Positions 25,953 through 38,335 of a stretch of DNA of 64,000 bases are shown piece after piece (the first letter of the stretch is position 1; the number at the start of each line of letters is the position of its first letter). The DNA is from Acanthochromis polyacanthus (Eukaryota; Chordata; Actinopteri; Pomacentridae): assembly GCF_021347895.1 (NCBI RefSeq), contig NC_067113.1, positions 43,811,474 through 43,875,473 of the forward strand, given 5' to 3'. Made by a program: the position numbers and the translations under genes. Below the pieces are notes generated by a model that made no database searches, had not been told where the DNA came from, and saw only the letters and a list, made by a program, of their open reading frames with translations.

Positions 25953-26932
25953 CAGAGGTGTCAAACATGCGGTACGTCGGCTAAACCGGCCCTCCAGAGG
26001 GTCCAATCTGGCCCGAAGGACGACTTTGTAACGTGTAAAAAGAAGACATTAACTGCAGATTGTGCATATGTACAACTATATATTTAAAAGAATTTCTAGA
26101 TAATGACAAGTTCTTTTGATCACAAAGTAAAATACTAGATTGCTGATTGTTCTTTTGTCATTTTGTGCCTCATTTTTGTAATGTTTTATCTTGTTTTGTT
26201 GGTTTTTGTATGACTTTTTCGATTGTCTCATGTTTTTGTCGTTTTGCTTTTCCTTTTCTAACTTGTGCTTTTTTTCCTTATTTTTGTCATTTTGTGTTTT
26301 GCTTTATTTGTTGTTTTGTGTATAGTTTGTGTCATTTTGTTTTGTTTGTCGTCTTGCTTGTGTTGTCTACTTTTTTGTCGTTTTATTTCTCGCTTGTGTC
26401 ATTGTTGTCTAGTTTTTGTCGTTTGTTGATTTTTTTTATGCATTGTAACTTTTTTGTCAAATTTTTTTGCTCTTTTTTTGTTTCGCGTTGTGTCGTTTGT
26501 CTCATTTTTTTGTCTCTTTATGTCTCATTTTTGTAATATTTTGTCTTATTTTTGTTGTTTTTTTGTCTGACTTTTGTTATTTTGATCATACAGTAAAATA
26601 TTATATTGTTCAGTTCCAGATAGCTGTGACTAAATGTGTTCCTTTGTAGACACTCTGATCTGGAAGTTGTAATGTGTAAATGACATACTGAGGAATACTG
26701 TTGTTGAAATTAAACTTATTTGTCTGAGAAATTTCGAGTTGTTCATAATGTTTTGTCAAAAGATAATTCCTTAAACGTAAACATTTTCAGAATGTACTTT
26801 TTTGCACTAAAACAAAAGAAAAAAATTAGAGTTGTGGTTATTTATAGGTTCTTATGCTATGATTTTACTGATCACTTGAGATCAAATTGGACTGAATGTG
26901 GCTCCTGAACTAAAATGAGTTTGACATTCCTG
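25953..26932. mobile_element. hAT-like MITE with 8-bp target duplication
   Basis: Termini CAGAGGTGTCAAACATG and TGAGTTTGACATTCCTG are inverted repeats and match the very common vertebrate/fish hAT-type end CAGGGGTGTCAAACTCA. The element is flanked by a perfect 8-bp duplication GATTAAAC at 25945-25952 and 26933-26940, the size expected for hAT. It encodes no transposase. The centre is filled by a T-rich minisatellite (26140-26590). Confidence 0.88.
26140..26590 (+). repeat. T-rich minisatellite (TTTTGTC/ATTTTGT units)
   Basis: Imperfect tandem repetition of TTTTTGTCATTTTGTG-like units inside the hAT-like MITE. It yields a Phe/Cys-rich open frame (26147-26536) that is a repeat artefact, not a gene. 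Confidence 0.85.
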
Positions 26933-26940
26933 GATTAAAC

Positions 26941-27840
26941 GCTCAACAGCTGCATGGTGGAAAACATTTCGCTAAACACAGAGCAACGCAACCAACCCAG
27001 AGAAAAAGACATCAAAACTCCTGTACTGAATGATGACCTTCAGTTGAGTGGGATGTGTTTTAATAGAAAAGCTCATCAGCCTACTCAGCTATTACTTGTG
27101 TGCAGAGGCCTGAGTCTGTGACCCCTGTGAAGAACAGAGGCAAGGACATGCTGCTTTTGTTGACATAAAGCATTCAAAAATTTCTCTTTCTCGTCCTGCA
27201 ATCATCTGCAAATGCTAGACTAGCGGGAAGCCTTCATTACCGCCATCGTTATCATCCTTCTCGCAAGCATTGAAAGAAGTGTTGCAGAGGTCAGCAAGGG
27301 TGTTGAGGTCATAATGACCCTGCTGGCAAGCTGCAGGAGATGGAGATAAATAAAGAGGACTGTACCATCCGCGGCTATTGCTCGGGGTTGGAGGGAATCG
27401 TACAGACTCATGCATTCGTACAGCGTATCTATAGAAGGACACACACCCCAAAGCTCCACTCTCACAACAGTGTCAGTGGATAACTGGGTTAGAGGTGGGG
27501 AGGGCATTTCTCTGTGTATCACTGACCCGCTTTAAGTTACATTGTGTTCCCCTGAGAGAGGATACGATCCTCTGTGTCACTGAAAAATGAAGGGTGAAAG
27601 GAAGTAGCGGGGGAGGACGAGGAAGACGTGTTAAGGGGAGAGAGGAAAAAGCTGCATGTGACGTTTGACAGAAACTGGAAGAGAAATGAGGGAGACACTA
27701 AGGGGATACAGATTACAAAATATAAGTAAATCTCTGAAGATTTATTTCCCCTGGATGGAAAATAGATCTCAATAGTCATCTGTCAAGAGACTACCAGATG
27801 AAATTAGGTTTCAAAATACATACAATCATAGAGTGATATG
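26941..27840. other. Intergenic, no gene seen
   Basis: Unique-looking sequence. The overlapping minus-strand frames at 27215-27779 have no recognisable domain and the two frames conflict. Confidence 0.4.
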
Positions 27841-27862
27841 TTTTTTTTTTTTTTTTTTTTTT
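27841..27862 (+). repeat. Poly-T run (22)
   Basis: Twenty-two consecutive T just before family A copy 2. It may mark the A-tail of an inverted retroposon that is otherwise unrecognisable, or simple slippage. Confidence 0.9.
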
Positions 27863-27892
27863 AACCAAACCCAAAGCTTAACCAAATGATAA

Positions 27893-28464
27893 AACTCCAC
27901 CAAGGCTGCTCAGTTGCTGTATCAAATCACGACAACATAGAATGTGGCCATTTAATATAGATGTACTCACAAACAGCATGACGTTGCAATGAACACAGGC
28001 GTGTGTTATGCATGTGTATGTTATGTACGGATTCCAAATCTCATGATCTAAATATGTAGCGGGCAGCGGGAATTGATGGGACTCAGAAACACTCCCACAA
28101 TTTAATCAACAGTTCCTTGAATCATTTCCGACTGATACGTTCTCAGAAGTCTGCAGTGGTGGATTTGCAGTCGGATCGCAATGATGTGATCGTCAGCAGG
28201 CAGCTGATGTAGCGTTCACTTGTTGTCATGGTTACAGTGGCGCTATGCTGCTATCTGGCAATAATACAGGAATATTTAACAAATCCGTGGATCCAGACTA
28301 TAAGCCGCATCACCGCCAGAATTTAATCAGGTGGTCTTTGTGTCATTTCTGACCTTCCCTGAAAATTTCATCCAAATCCATTATTCTATTTTTGACTAAT
28401 GTTGCTAACAGACAGACAGACAGACAACAGTACACCGATCGTAACAGAACTCCACCGTTCCTTA
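27893..28464 (+). repeat. Family A dispersed repeat, copy 2
   Basis: Same orientation and order of blocks as copy 1 at 8436-9050: CTCCACCAAGGCTGCTCAG, GTGGCCATTTAATATAGATG, GCGTGTGTTATGCATGTGTA, GGATCCAGACTATAAGC, GACCTTCCCTGAAAATTTCA and a closing CTCCACCGTTCCTT. The extreme left terminus is eroded. Confidence 0.8.
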
Positions 28465-30148
28465 TTTTGTTAAATATCAAGAACATAATTTTCCATAGAC
28501 TTTATGGATATATTAATTATATTGTGTTTTTATATTTACATAATCAGAGCTCTGCTTTCACGTCCATGTTGTTTTACATTCATTCTAATCTGTATCAAGG
28601 TGAGATTTTAAATAAGCTTCATCTGCACTTAAATTGAATACGTCTCCAAGAGATAAAATTAATATAAAATTGTAACAACAGCGGCTGACTTGCTAAACCT
28701 ATGCTCATTGATAGATGCTACAATTTAATGATGTTCCCTTAACGTCTCACATGCAGGTCGCATTAGATGCTAGCTAGCTGGTTGTGCACGGAGAAGCTTC
28801 TCGTCTCCATTCAGGTTCTGCAGCACAGCAACTCATACAAATGTGTGGCATCTGCATATTCTTCGCATAAACGCCACTGCTCTTTTGAAGTTTGTCACAG
28901 TGTGGACGGACACAAATTTTCTGCAGCACATGGATGTCCGCAGATGAATCCGCCTGAACTTGGACTTCATGTCACGTAAACTTTAGCGAATACGTGAAAA
29001 GAATACCACTTTCCTTAAGGTCTAATAAAGTAGAGGCCAAATTGAACAGTGTGTTTGTGCCTCAAAGTAAAATCTGAATAAAATCAGCAAAATTGGAACC
29101 TAAGCTCTCAAGAGACACAGAACAGGGCTACAAAGGGAAATCAATGAATATTTAAGACATGGAATGCCACGTGGATTACATTAGCGAGCTGGCTGATGAA
29201 GCCTGTGGTTTATCTGGTGATGGATGCTGGCTGCTGCTGGGAGACCGTGGATAAATTTCTCTCTTTCTCTTCTTCACAACATCTCAGTTTTCATTTTCCT
29301 CCGCGACCTCCGTGACTCACCTTTGCTCTTTTAGTTCTGTCTTGCTGCCTCTCTACAACTCCCCTCCTGTCTCGTCCTCTCGCCGTCTCCGTCCCCGCCA
29401 CCTCTCTCCCATTGCTTCGCCCTCTCCCACTCACCACCCACACCCACGGCTGTCTGCCTGTCTGTTAGGGCTTTGTGAGAACACATTTAGAAGCCCTTTT
29501 CCAGAGAAATGTCAGGGGAACGCTGAGCTAACGCCAACCATTAGATTTCAGCAGCGAATAAGACGTGGCAGATTGCACGAGGGTGCACGCAGGCTTAAAT
29601 ATGATAGAGGATGCGTGTGCGAGCAGACGACCGTGTGAATGTAGCACACGTGAATCTTTCATTATGTGTATATTAATATCTGTCATCTGCCATCCATCAT
29701 TTGTCACAGAGGTCAGGCAGAAGGACGCAATCTAGGAGGAAGAGATGAGGAATAGAGGATGTGTTCCATATATCAGCTCGCCTCTGTCTCTCTTTCTATT
29801 CTTTCCTCCTTTCAAATGGTCACAAGTCATCTTTCATTTAGCACCTCCTGAGCTTGACGTGATGCCACATCTCCAGGTGATGGCCTGTTTCTAAGGAGGG
29901 AAAAAGAATGTGATGAGGGATCTTTGAAGGAGAGATACTTCATCTTATTGTATTTGTATTACAGTGTGCTCCTTTGTGGGATCAAAAAATGTGAGACTGT
30001 CGTACATTGTCATATATTCTTCCGTGATTCTAGGAGCTTATTCGGAACCTGATTTAGACGTTTTTCATTTGGGCTGAACTGACGTGATTTTTTCATGTTC
30101 TGATACCAATTTTTAGTAATCAAGCAGACTATTTGGAACTGATACATA
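28465..30148. other. Intergenic, no gene seen
   Basis: About 1.7 kb. The segment 29260-29470 is pyrimidine-rich and 29500-29640 is CpG-containing and non-repetitive. The frame at 29312-29638 spans both and has no recognisable domain. Confidence 0.35.
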
Positions 30149-30511
30149 CTACCATTTAAAAGTTTGGGGTCACTTAGAAATGTCCTTTTTTTTTTTTGAA
30201 AGAAAAGCATTTTTTTTCCCCAATGAAGATGACATTAAATTCATCAGAAATGCAATGTAGACATTGTTAATGTGGTAAATGACTATTCTAGCTGGAAATG
30301 TTTAATGGAATATCTCCATAGGGGTACAGAGGAACATTCCCAGCAACCATCACTCCTGTGTTCTAATGCTACATTGTGTTAGCTAATGGTGTTGAAAGGC
30401 TCATTGATGATTAGAAAAGCCTTGTGCAATTATGTTAGCATGTAAATAAAAATGTGAGTTCTCATGAAAAACATGAAATTGACTGGGCGACCCCAAACTT
30501 TTAAATGGTCG
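30149..30511 (+). mobile_element. Tc1/mariner-type MITE, full-length copy
   Basis: The ends ACCATTTAAAAGTTTGGGGT and ACCCCAAACTTTTAAATGGT are near-perfect inverted repeats, the hallmark of a common teleost mariner-type non-autonomous element. The interior (CACTTAGAAATGTCC, GAACATTCCCAGCAACCATC, TGTTAGCTAATGGTGTTGAA) is non-coding. A second, truncated and inverted copy is at 38336-38571. Confidence 0.8.
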
Positions 30512-32218
30512 TGGACATTTGCAAGAACATTTGGTATTGAAATCTGGAATAACAAACTCCAACATGAAACTTTGTTGAAATATCTTTGTGTATTTGTTTT
30601 ATTGCAAGAGAGCTTTTCAACATTTATCCATTGGTGTTGACAGGCTACTACTAGTGACATGCAACTAAACAAAAAATACATATAGATAAGTGGAAAAATA
30701 CGGAATATTGACTCTGATAGTCAGTTGGTCTGTTGACCTGTACTCTTTAATTAGTATATGGTAGTATAATATGGTTTCTCTTCAGTGTCAGCATCCATGC
30801 ACTGAATGCTAGAAAGTGTGACACTAAATGACAGAAGCTCCACTTCAAACACTTTGCATATAAATTGACAAAACGTACATGCACTTATTTCCAATTGTCA
30901 AGTCTATTTTTGATATATGACAATACAAAGTTTTAATTAATTGGAATTTCAGTCCTGTTATGTAACAGTGATTGATGAAATCTTTTGTGCATGTTGACGC
31001 TTTTGGCAAAAATGTGAAAAGCAGTCTTTTGCATAAGCGCAGTGCTGAATACAACATGTCAGGCGTCTCCTGGTTTTTCTCCTCTGCTCTGTCTTCTTGA
31101 CATGTGACAGCTGATGAAACTGGAAACAATCCAACACGTGTGACAGGTGTAAGATAATGTCGAGTGGCTCATGGATAGATTACTCTGATATGTCTCTAGG
31201 TTGAGCCGGTGAACCTGTCGGATGTGAGGGTTCACATACGGTTTTAAAATGCGACTTGGGCGATCGGATCACACGTGCAAAATGCTAATCTGCTTTAAAG
31301 CATTTGCTGAGGTGGTATGGGATGCATTTGACCAGATAATTTTTGTGATGTAACACTTAATACCCTAATTCTCTGACACAAACATTAAGGAAAAATACGT
31401 CAATGGAGAACATGCTGATCTTTTGGAAGTCAAAAACCAGTTTGTCCTGCTAGTCTCAACAGCTGGAATGAGCTTGTACGTGTATATTAGCTACTGAAAC
31501 ATTATTGTTCTCCACTTGCTCGTGGAATCTTTGGGATTGTTGGATTTTCACATATATTTTTGCCGGATCATAACTTCAGCTTTAAATTGTTGAGGTTTAT
31601 CTCCATAACTGTTAATGTTCATATTTATAGCCTCTGATTTTAGTTGAGTATGTTACAATACCCGTGGATCTTAGATTTATTACTACATTAGTTTGGTAGT
31701 ACTCTAAATTTGATTACTCTGTATGAAGCAATTTGTATTGCAGCCAGGTTAGATAGTATTTTCTATCATATTTGTAGGGTTTTAATCCCCAATATGTAAA
31801 TTATGCAGGTAAAATCACAACATAAATAACACTACAGAGTCTTAACCTTATATTTACACTTGATAGGTTTGTGTTGTGGCACTGATCACCCATAATCGTA
31901 TTGTTACTGTTGCTATTATTATTATTATTATTGATTTCTTACCTGGCCCATCTTTTGCTTGCCTGGTGACATACCGATGAAATATCTGACTGGAAGTGAT
32001 GTTGGCAGGAATGAAACCTGAACAGAAGCGCTCAGCTGGACTCCCCATGCATGTTAAGACAGGTGCGAGCAGTCATGTATCGCAGCTGTCCACTTGTGTT
32101 TGCGTCCCTAAAAATGCAACTATGTGCGAGCAGATTTAGACACTGTAAATATTTTAGAATTAATTTCTCACCACGGTAGTGGGTTTAAGTGTAGACATGC
32201 ATGGTTGTCTGTCTCTTT
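30512..32218. other. Intergenic, no gene seen
   Basis: AT-rich DNA with a short (ATT)n microsatellite at 31914-31932. No exon recognised. Confidence 0.4.
31914..31932 (+). repeat. (ATT)n microsatellite
   Basis: Six trinucleotide units, interrupted at neither end by related sequence. Confidence 0.9.
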
Positions 32219-32356
32219 GTGTCAGTGAAGTGACGGACTGGCGAACTGTCCATGATGTACTCTGCTCTCTTGCCCAGTGGGATAAGCTCCAGTCCCCTGT
32301 GACCCTTTACAGGATAAAGCAGGTGTAGCTAATGGATAGATGGATGGATGGATGCT
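32219..32356 (+). mobile_element. RTE-like/SINE 3' tail
   Basis: GACGGACTGGCGAACTGTCC, then GGGATAAGCTCCAGTCCCC and AGGATAAAGCAGGTG, ending in four ATGGAT/GGATGG units. It is the same family as 10872-11002, 58229-58483 and 60682-60962, and is 5'-truncated. Confidence 0.75.
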
Positions 32357-32564
32357 TACATCATAAGAGGCAGTAAAACACTTTCCTGTTGCTAGGGAGA
32401 TCAAACCCTGTACCCTCAGTGTAAGCATGCTGAAGGGAAATAGGATGGTGAACTAAAATTCCAAACACAATTTCAAAACTGTACATTTAACTCATGATAA
32501 ATATTGTTCCATATAAAAGACTTGAAGATGAGTCATTTTAGAGGTCAGGCTGCCATTATATATA

Positions 32565-33068
32565 CAGTCATGGATGAAAGCATTGGCACCCCTGGAATAT
32601 TTCCAGAAAATGCACGATTTCTCCCAGAAATTGTTGCAATTACAAATGTTTTGGGTATACACATGCTTATTTACTTTATGTGCACTGGAAAAACACAAAA
32701 AAGGCAGAAGAAAGAAGCCAAATTTGACATAACTACACAAAACACAAAAAATGGGCCAGACAAAATTGTTGGCAGCTTCAACTAAATATTTGGTTGCACC
32801 CCCTTTGGAAGAAATGACTGAAACCAGTCGCTTCCTATAACCATCAACAAACTTCTTTACTCCTTTGAAATTGAATTTTGGACCACTCTTCTTTTGTAAA
32901 ACGCTCCAGGTCTCTCAGATTTGAAGGGTTCCTGCTTGCAACGGCAATTTTGAGATCTCTCCATCGGTGTTCAGTGGGATTTAGATCTGGACCCATTGCT
33001 GGCCACTTCAGAACTCTCCAGCGCTTTATCTCCAACCATTTCTTGGTGCTATTTGAGGACCTATATTT
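32565..33068 (-). mobile_element. Tc1-like transposon, internally truncated 3' portion
   Basis: It starts at a TA (32563-32564) with CAGTCATGGATGAAAGC, the usual start of one fish Tc1-like terminal repeat. On the minus strand, 33035-32844 reads a frame containing WPAMGPDLNPTEHRW followed by RDLK. This corresponds to the last DDE-transposase block of Tc1 (family form WPSQSPDLNPIE). The N-terminal half of the transposase and the other terminal repeat are absent, so the copy is a dead fragment. Confidence 0.85.
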
Positions 33069-34029
33069 TTAAGTCTAAAATGCTATGTATTGGCGTTGTG
33101 GGAAATTAGCTGAATACTTTCCTGAAACAGCAGCTTCTCTAAATAACTAACTGTAAAATTATATCTACATAACCTGCTGTTTCAGATACTGCTACTCTGT
33201 CTGGTGTATTTGCATTCTATTATAGTTTTTATTCTATTTTTCTGTTGCACTCTGTCTCAAATGTTTTGTGTCTCAGGACCACTAACCAAATTTCATTGTC
33301 TGACCTCAATATAGTGACAATCCAGTTACTACTACTACTAAATCCACCACAAACGACGACGGTTTTACATGTACACATTCACCAAACCCCCATTCTGTGG
33401 GTTTTATTTTCCTTTTGGGTGTTTTTGGTCCAATTTCCAAAGAAACAAGACTTGGCTGTCTAGACGGTACATGTCTAAAATCGCTGCAGGGAGAGAATTC
33501 AGGACTAGAAGACAAGCAATCCTGCCTTAGAAGTTCAGTTTGTGCTAGTTTTCGCCACAGCAATCAGCATCCAACTTCCTACCATTAATTACTAACCTAG
33601 CGGAGCACATTTGGAACACAGTTGTGCGTAAATGTCAGTATGAAGAATGGGAATAGCTAAACTGAAGCCACTGTATCCTACGGTGCTGCCTCATTAAATG
33701 GTTTAAGGTTTAGTCTTTGTGTTGGTGGAGGTGCACTCTTCCAACAAAAGAGTGGACTCTGCAGTCACAGCTGGAGAAAGCAGTGGCCGGTGCATGCATG
33801 TGCCTCTGTTTGTGAGTGGTAATTTGGGACACGCTGCTAATGACCAAATTATCATTCAGCTCAGGCGCACAGGCAGGAGAGGACTCACAAGTGTGCACAC
33901 ACACACACACACCAACATGAGTACAAAAAGTAATGATTTGTGGCTGTGCTTGAGTGTTCACATGCATTAGTGCCTGTGAGCGTGTGTGCATGTATGTAGA
34001 CGCTGCATGTCGATCTTCCTTCCCCGCCT
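33069..34029. other. Intergenic, no gene seen
   Basis: Includes a short (AC)n run at 33896-33912. The frames at 33245-33588 overlap on both strands and are not recognised. Confidence 0.4.
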
Positions 34030-34240
34030 GTGCAAGATGGCGAGGTCACTGGGCCGAGCCTCTTAACTTCACAGTTCAATTTGGATTTGCATAATCCTGG
34101 CGCTAATTTCCACGGGGTGCATTCATCCGGCATATCTCGACAGGTGACGGGGTTAGACAGCTATCCCGTGTTCCGCCGCTGCGCCACCCGAGCGGAGCGG
34201 GCAAACATGCAGCAGGAGAATAACGCGAGAGACAAGGGGA
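34030..34240. promoter_or_regulatory. Candidate conserved noncoding element
   Basis: A CpG-containing, non-repetitive block in AT-rich DNA, with a POU octamer-like ATTTGCATAAT (34084-34094) followed by CCTGGCGCTAATTTCCACGG and CATTCATCCGGCATATCTCG. The texture suggests a constrained regulatory sequence; conservation was not tested. Confidence 0.25.
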
Positions 34241-35581
34241 TAAAGAGGAGCTGATGATTTATTTTGAGGAGTCAGACAAACAGTTTAGAAGGAAAACCAA
34301 GGCTGTGAAGTCGATGATTAAACTGGAATGAAAGGACAAACTGTGAAAAGAAGGAAAACAAATTCTCATCAGAATGGATTCCAGATAGCAAACGACAAAA
34401 GAAACAATGAGATTACTTGGGAATTGGTAAAGCATATAGACTGCAGCGTTGGTTTGAACAATGGCACAATCACTCACTTTTATCACGGAGAGCCTGCGAG
34501 CTCAACCGTTTGTCACTCGGTCATAAATGGAGAATGAAAAGTGTGGATTAAGGTTTTGTTTCAAAGTGCCACACATCACTGTAAGCTGCTCATTTCAACG
34601 AGTCTTGGCTCACAGAGAATATGCAGCAGGAACTTGTGCATGTAAACATACGCATTGTGAATTTAACAAAGCACTGATAGCAGTTAGAGTAAACAATGTA
34701 CTAGTAGTCAGTGTACTTTACAGGCATATTTTCTTTAAAACATTACCAAAATTACACCACGTGTCAGAGCCAGGAAACATAGGATTTTCAATTTTACTCT
34801 AGTTCTTGAATGCATCATGTGCCACATGCAGTTATATCAGAAAATAACAGTCAAATCCAAGCTTGATATTTAATCAAAATTTCCTTCTCCTACACATCTC
34901 ATTTTCACATTTGCACTGGCTCATGTTAAAAAAAACAAATGAAAAATTCTGCCTCAGTGGAAATGTGAAGCCAAGATTCTCTCAGCTGCAGCCGACGGTC
35001 ATGTGCCAAACAATTTTGGTGAGCTGCAGGCTGTTTACTCAGAGCAGAGAGGAGATGGCGAGAGAGAGACTGAGAGGAAAACAACATACTTGAGTTGCAA
35101 AATAATTTCAGAATGGCTCAAAAATGGTATTGAGAGGAGCAGGTTGACAGTAAGTTGCTGGAAAATATGTTGAGCATGGTAAAATATTATCCTAAAACTG
35201 ATTAACTAAGCAGTCTGAAAAATGTCTAGTATATAGAGGCTGTAAAAATGTAAATAGCATTTTTTGTATGAGGAGCCACCAATTTTTTTCAGTATTGATA
35301 ACACCTGTGTGCACTTGAAAAAATGCTATTGATATATATTACTTTTTTTTTTGAAAAATTAAGTCAAATAAGTAAAAAAATAAGAAAATAAATCCAAGCT
35401 TTCTTTTCATAAATATTGGTATTATAACCATTTCATACCACATAGAAGACATTTGTGAGTCCTCTCTACTTATAATACTACAGTTTCATCAAGTTAGCAA
35501 GACTTACAAAAGAGAGATTTAAAAAGTTTGTCAAAATATTTGAGATTCAGCTCCTGGCCTGTGTTAGTGTCTGAAAACCTA
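34241..35581. other. Intergenic, no gene seen
   Basis: AT-rich. The part around 34790-34930 shows weak similarity to 24780-24900, consistent with an old dispersed repeat. Confidence 0.35.
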
Positions 35582-36010
35582 GTGTTACGTCCCCATGAGG
35601 TAGGGGATGAGGGGAGTAACAAAAGATCTAAAGAAAATCAGGTTAAATGAACAGAAAAACCGATCAGGTAACTATATATATAATAACATTTAAAGCAAAC
35701 TAAATTCAAATTAAATCAAGCTTCTTAATAAAAAAACCAAGCCAATGTAGCGTTCAATAAGCTCCACGCGCCACAGTTGGCTGTTAAACTGCTTAAAAGT
35801 ACACTCTTTTTATGCAACGCTCATGAGCGGTCAGCAAACACACCTAGAACTCCATCTCGTGAAACAACAAGAGACTCAACCAGGTGCTAGAGGAAATCTA
35901 CAATCTGTAAAACTGCATCTCTCTCATCTTCTGCCTTATCAGTTAATGTATATTTAATTGGTTAACTTATTCGTGAAGAATAATCAATTCACAATAAACA
36001 TTTAGCACCC
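35582..36010. repeat. Possible dispersed element with TGTTACGTCCCC start
   Basis: TGTTACGTCCCCATGAGG opens an AT-rich stretch, ending near ACAATAAACATTTAGCACC. The opening resembles interspersed fish elements or LTR-like ends, but I see no second copy in the window and no matching terminus. The call is tentative. Confidence 0.2.
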
Positions 36011-36180
36011 CTTGTTGCAATGCTAGGCCAGTTGTTTTTGCCTTGCTTCCAATCTTTAAGCTAATGTCTTCCTGACTCTTGCTCCATTGTTAACATACAG
36101 ACAACAGACTGGTCTCAATCTTTTCATATACTTGCAAGTAAACTAACGAGTGCAGGAAAAACTGCTTTAAAAATGTGTGG
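36011..36180. other. Intergenic spacer
   Basis: Short unique-looking spacer before a SINE. Confidence 0.4.
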
Positions 36181-36366
36181 TTTGGGGGCTGTGTGATGGT
36201 CAAGTAGTTAAGTCACATTTGGGTTAAAATGCCCTCAGCAGCTGAGACCCTGGCTTGACTTTCGACTGCCCAGACTCATATTTCATCTCATTCCTTCACT
36301 CTCTTTGCTCCTGTTTCCTGTCTGTCTCAATTCTGCAAAATAATGCAAAAAAAAAAAGCGCCAAAA
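36181..36366 (+). mobile_element. tRNA-derived SINE
   Basis: The head contains an A-box-like TGGTCAAGTAG (36197-36207) and a decayed B-box around GCTGAGACCCTGG. It is followed by the pyrimidine-rich body TTGCTCCTGTTTCCTGTCTG and an A-rich end, AATGCAAAAAAAAAAAGCGCC. This layout matches a common fish SINE ending in AATGCAAAA/GCCAAAAA. It is transcriptionally decayed by appearance. Confidence 0.6.
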
Positions 36367-37976
36367 AACGTCTCATCTCCAAAGCCTCAAATGAGTGTTT
36401 TTTTCATCCTTTGCAAAGCTCCTGGAGAGCCACAGAAGACGTTTTCCATCTTTCCATCATCCTTTAACAGGCTTTGCAGTCTTTCCTCTGACTAATAGCC
36501 TCACGTTGCCGAGTAAAATTGCTGGAGTTCCCCTTTATTACGGTTTTGATTCTCACTTCTCAATCCTCCTGTCTGCTTTGCTTCATCAACTTTAATTCGT
36601 CCCAGTGAAGCATTTCCACATAAATTCAAATCGTCCTTGGTAGCAGCTGCTGAACTCGACAGCGTTTCACTCGTGTTATCGGATCAGTCGGTTTGTCAAC
36701 ATTTATTTTACCAGGAATAAACTGCATTGATCTCCATAGATGGGATGCTATTTTCAGCTGTGTGAAGATGGGTGCTGCTGCCTGAGTTTGACCCAGTGAC
36801 ACATTTCCTGTCCCATCTGTCGGTGGGACCCAGAGGAGGCGAGACTCCCTCAACACTCGGAGAGGAGGAGAGTGTGCGTTTGCATCTCTATGTCGACTTA
36901 ATGTTTACTCAGCGAGCCACAGCTTGTCTCTGAATAATTCAGTCTTGTTCATGCACACATACACTCTCTGCCATCCCAGTGGCACCGAGTGTGTGCTGTC
37001 AACCCCTGATGTTAATTTGCAGAAGACACGCTGAAAAAAAATAATCCAAATCTCTCCGAATGCCCTTTTCTTTACCACATTATGAGGTCTCATCTTCTTT
37101 CTCTGCCATCTCTTTGACCCTTATCTGCTTTATCTTTCTCGACATCTTTCATCCCCTCTTTTGCTTTCTGGCTGCCATCTGACTTTTCCTTTCTCTCTTT
37201 CTCTCAGGCATAAGTAAATGAGGAGCAGGGAAACACTTCTCGGCTCCTGAAGTTCTGCCTCTGAGCTTTTAAAGATCTATAATTGAGTAGTCTGGAAAGT
37301 GAGATGCAAAGAATGAAGACCTGCTCACACTAGAAAATGGTGCAGTGAAATAAATCTGCGTGTCTTTGCAAAATAGTCTGTTCACAGGGTTTGAAGCTAA
37401 CACGCTAGCCTGACAGGTCTGCAGTGCTCTCTGTTCTAAGGAACCAATAGTCGTCTACCTCAAACTGTTACGATCCTTTCACTTCACTGTCTGCTGCTTG
37501 TGTGCACGTTTTATTTATTTCATAGAGCTGCTTCTGTTAACTCTAAAAATGTCTCAGCCACGAGCAAAACTCACCAAATGTTCTGCTATTTGCTGCAAGA
37601 GTGAACACAAGAGTCTTCATGCACTCCCAGCCTCAGAAGAATTGAAGATCTGGTGCATTGCTTTTATTTGTGATGTCAATGTCGCCATAATAATAGGAAA
37701 ATCCTTAATGTTAGTGTGTTGTAGAGCTGATGTAACAGCTTGCTTTCATCATTTGCCCATAGGTCTGTGGAAATTGTTATTGATATTCAGAGATGGTGGA
37801 AGCTTGAAGACCGATTTAAAACCGCAGAACAAGGACAGTGTGGGCTACACTGTTGTCAGGTTGCCTCTTATGCTTTAATGCAAACAAAACTCACCCGGTG
37901 TTTACATCTGTTTTCTTCTCTCCTGCTCTCTGTGCTCACATAAGCTATATTTCAGTGATCAACACCCTATATCAAG
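36367..37976. other. Intergenic, no gene seen
   Basis: Contains a pyrimidine-rich stretch at about 37090-37210. The frame 37498-37878 was examined and shows no recognised domain. Confidence 0.4.
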
Positions 37977-38335
37977 CCGTGCATAATAATTAGGCAGCTT
38001 CTTTACCGAAGACAAAATGGGCCCAAAAAGAAATTAAGCAGATTCTGAAAAGTCAAAAATTGCAAAATGCCTTTCAGAAGGATGAAACACACTCGATATA
38101 GGTAAGCTAGTGAGGCGTGATCAATGAACAATTCAATGTTGCAAATAGTCAACGGGATCGCAAGAAACGTGAAGAAAAAAAGATGCAAATTAACTGCTAA
38201 AGGCTTTGAGAAGAATTAAACATGAAGCTCCCAGGAACTCGGTAACCTCCAGTGCTGCCATATTTCAGAAATGTAACCTACCTGGAATGTCCAGAAGTAA
38301 AATTGAAATGTCAGCACTGGGCCAAGAATGTTGAC
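37977..38335 (+). mobile_element. Tc1/mariner-like transposon, 5' part only
   Basis: It begins GTGCATAATAATTAGGCAGC, a known teleost Tc1/mariner-type end. It runs into a decayed transposase N-terminus with recognisable stretches encoded around 38017-38200 (for example KSKI, the lysine/arginine-rich stretch after NSQ, and LTAK). Several stops and shifts break the frame. The element stops where the MITE remnant at 38336 begins, so the catalytic part is missing. Confidence 0.65.

Noticed and set aside
26147..26536. 129-codon Phe/Cys-rich frame resembling a membrane protein
   Set aside because: Translation of the T-rich tandem repeat inside a hAT MITE.
27215..27522. Two overlapping minus-strand frames of 78 and 100 codons
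   Set aside because: They conflict in frame and neither resembles a known protein.
33896..33912. Tandem CA units as a possible array of interest
   Set aside because: Ordinary short dinucleotide microsatellite.
37498..37878. 126-codon plus-strand frame
   Set aside because: No recognised domain and no splice or promoter support.
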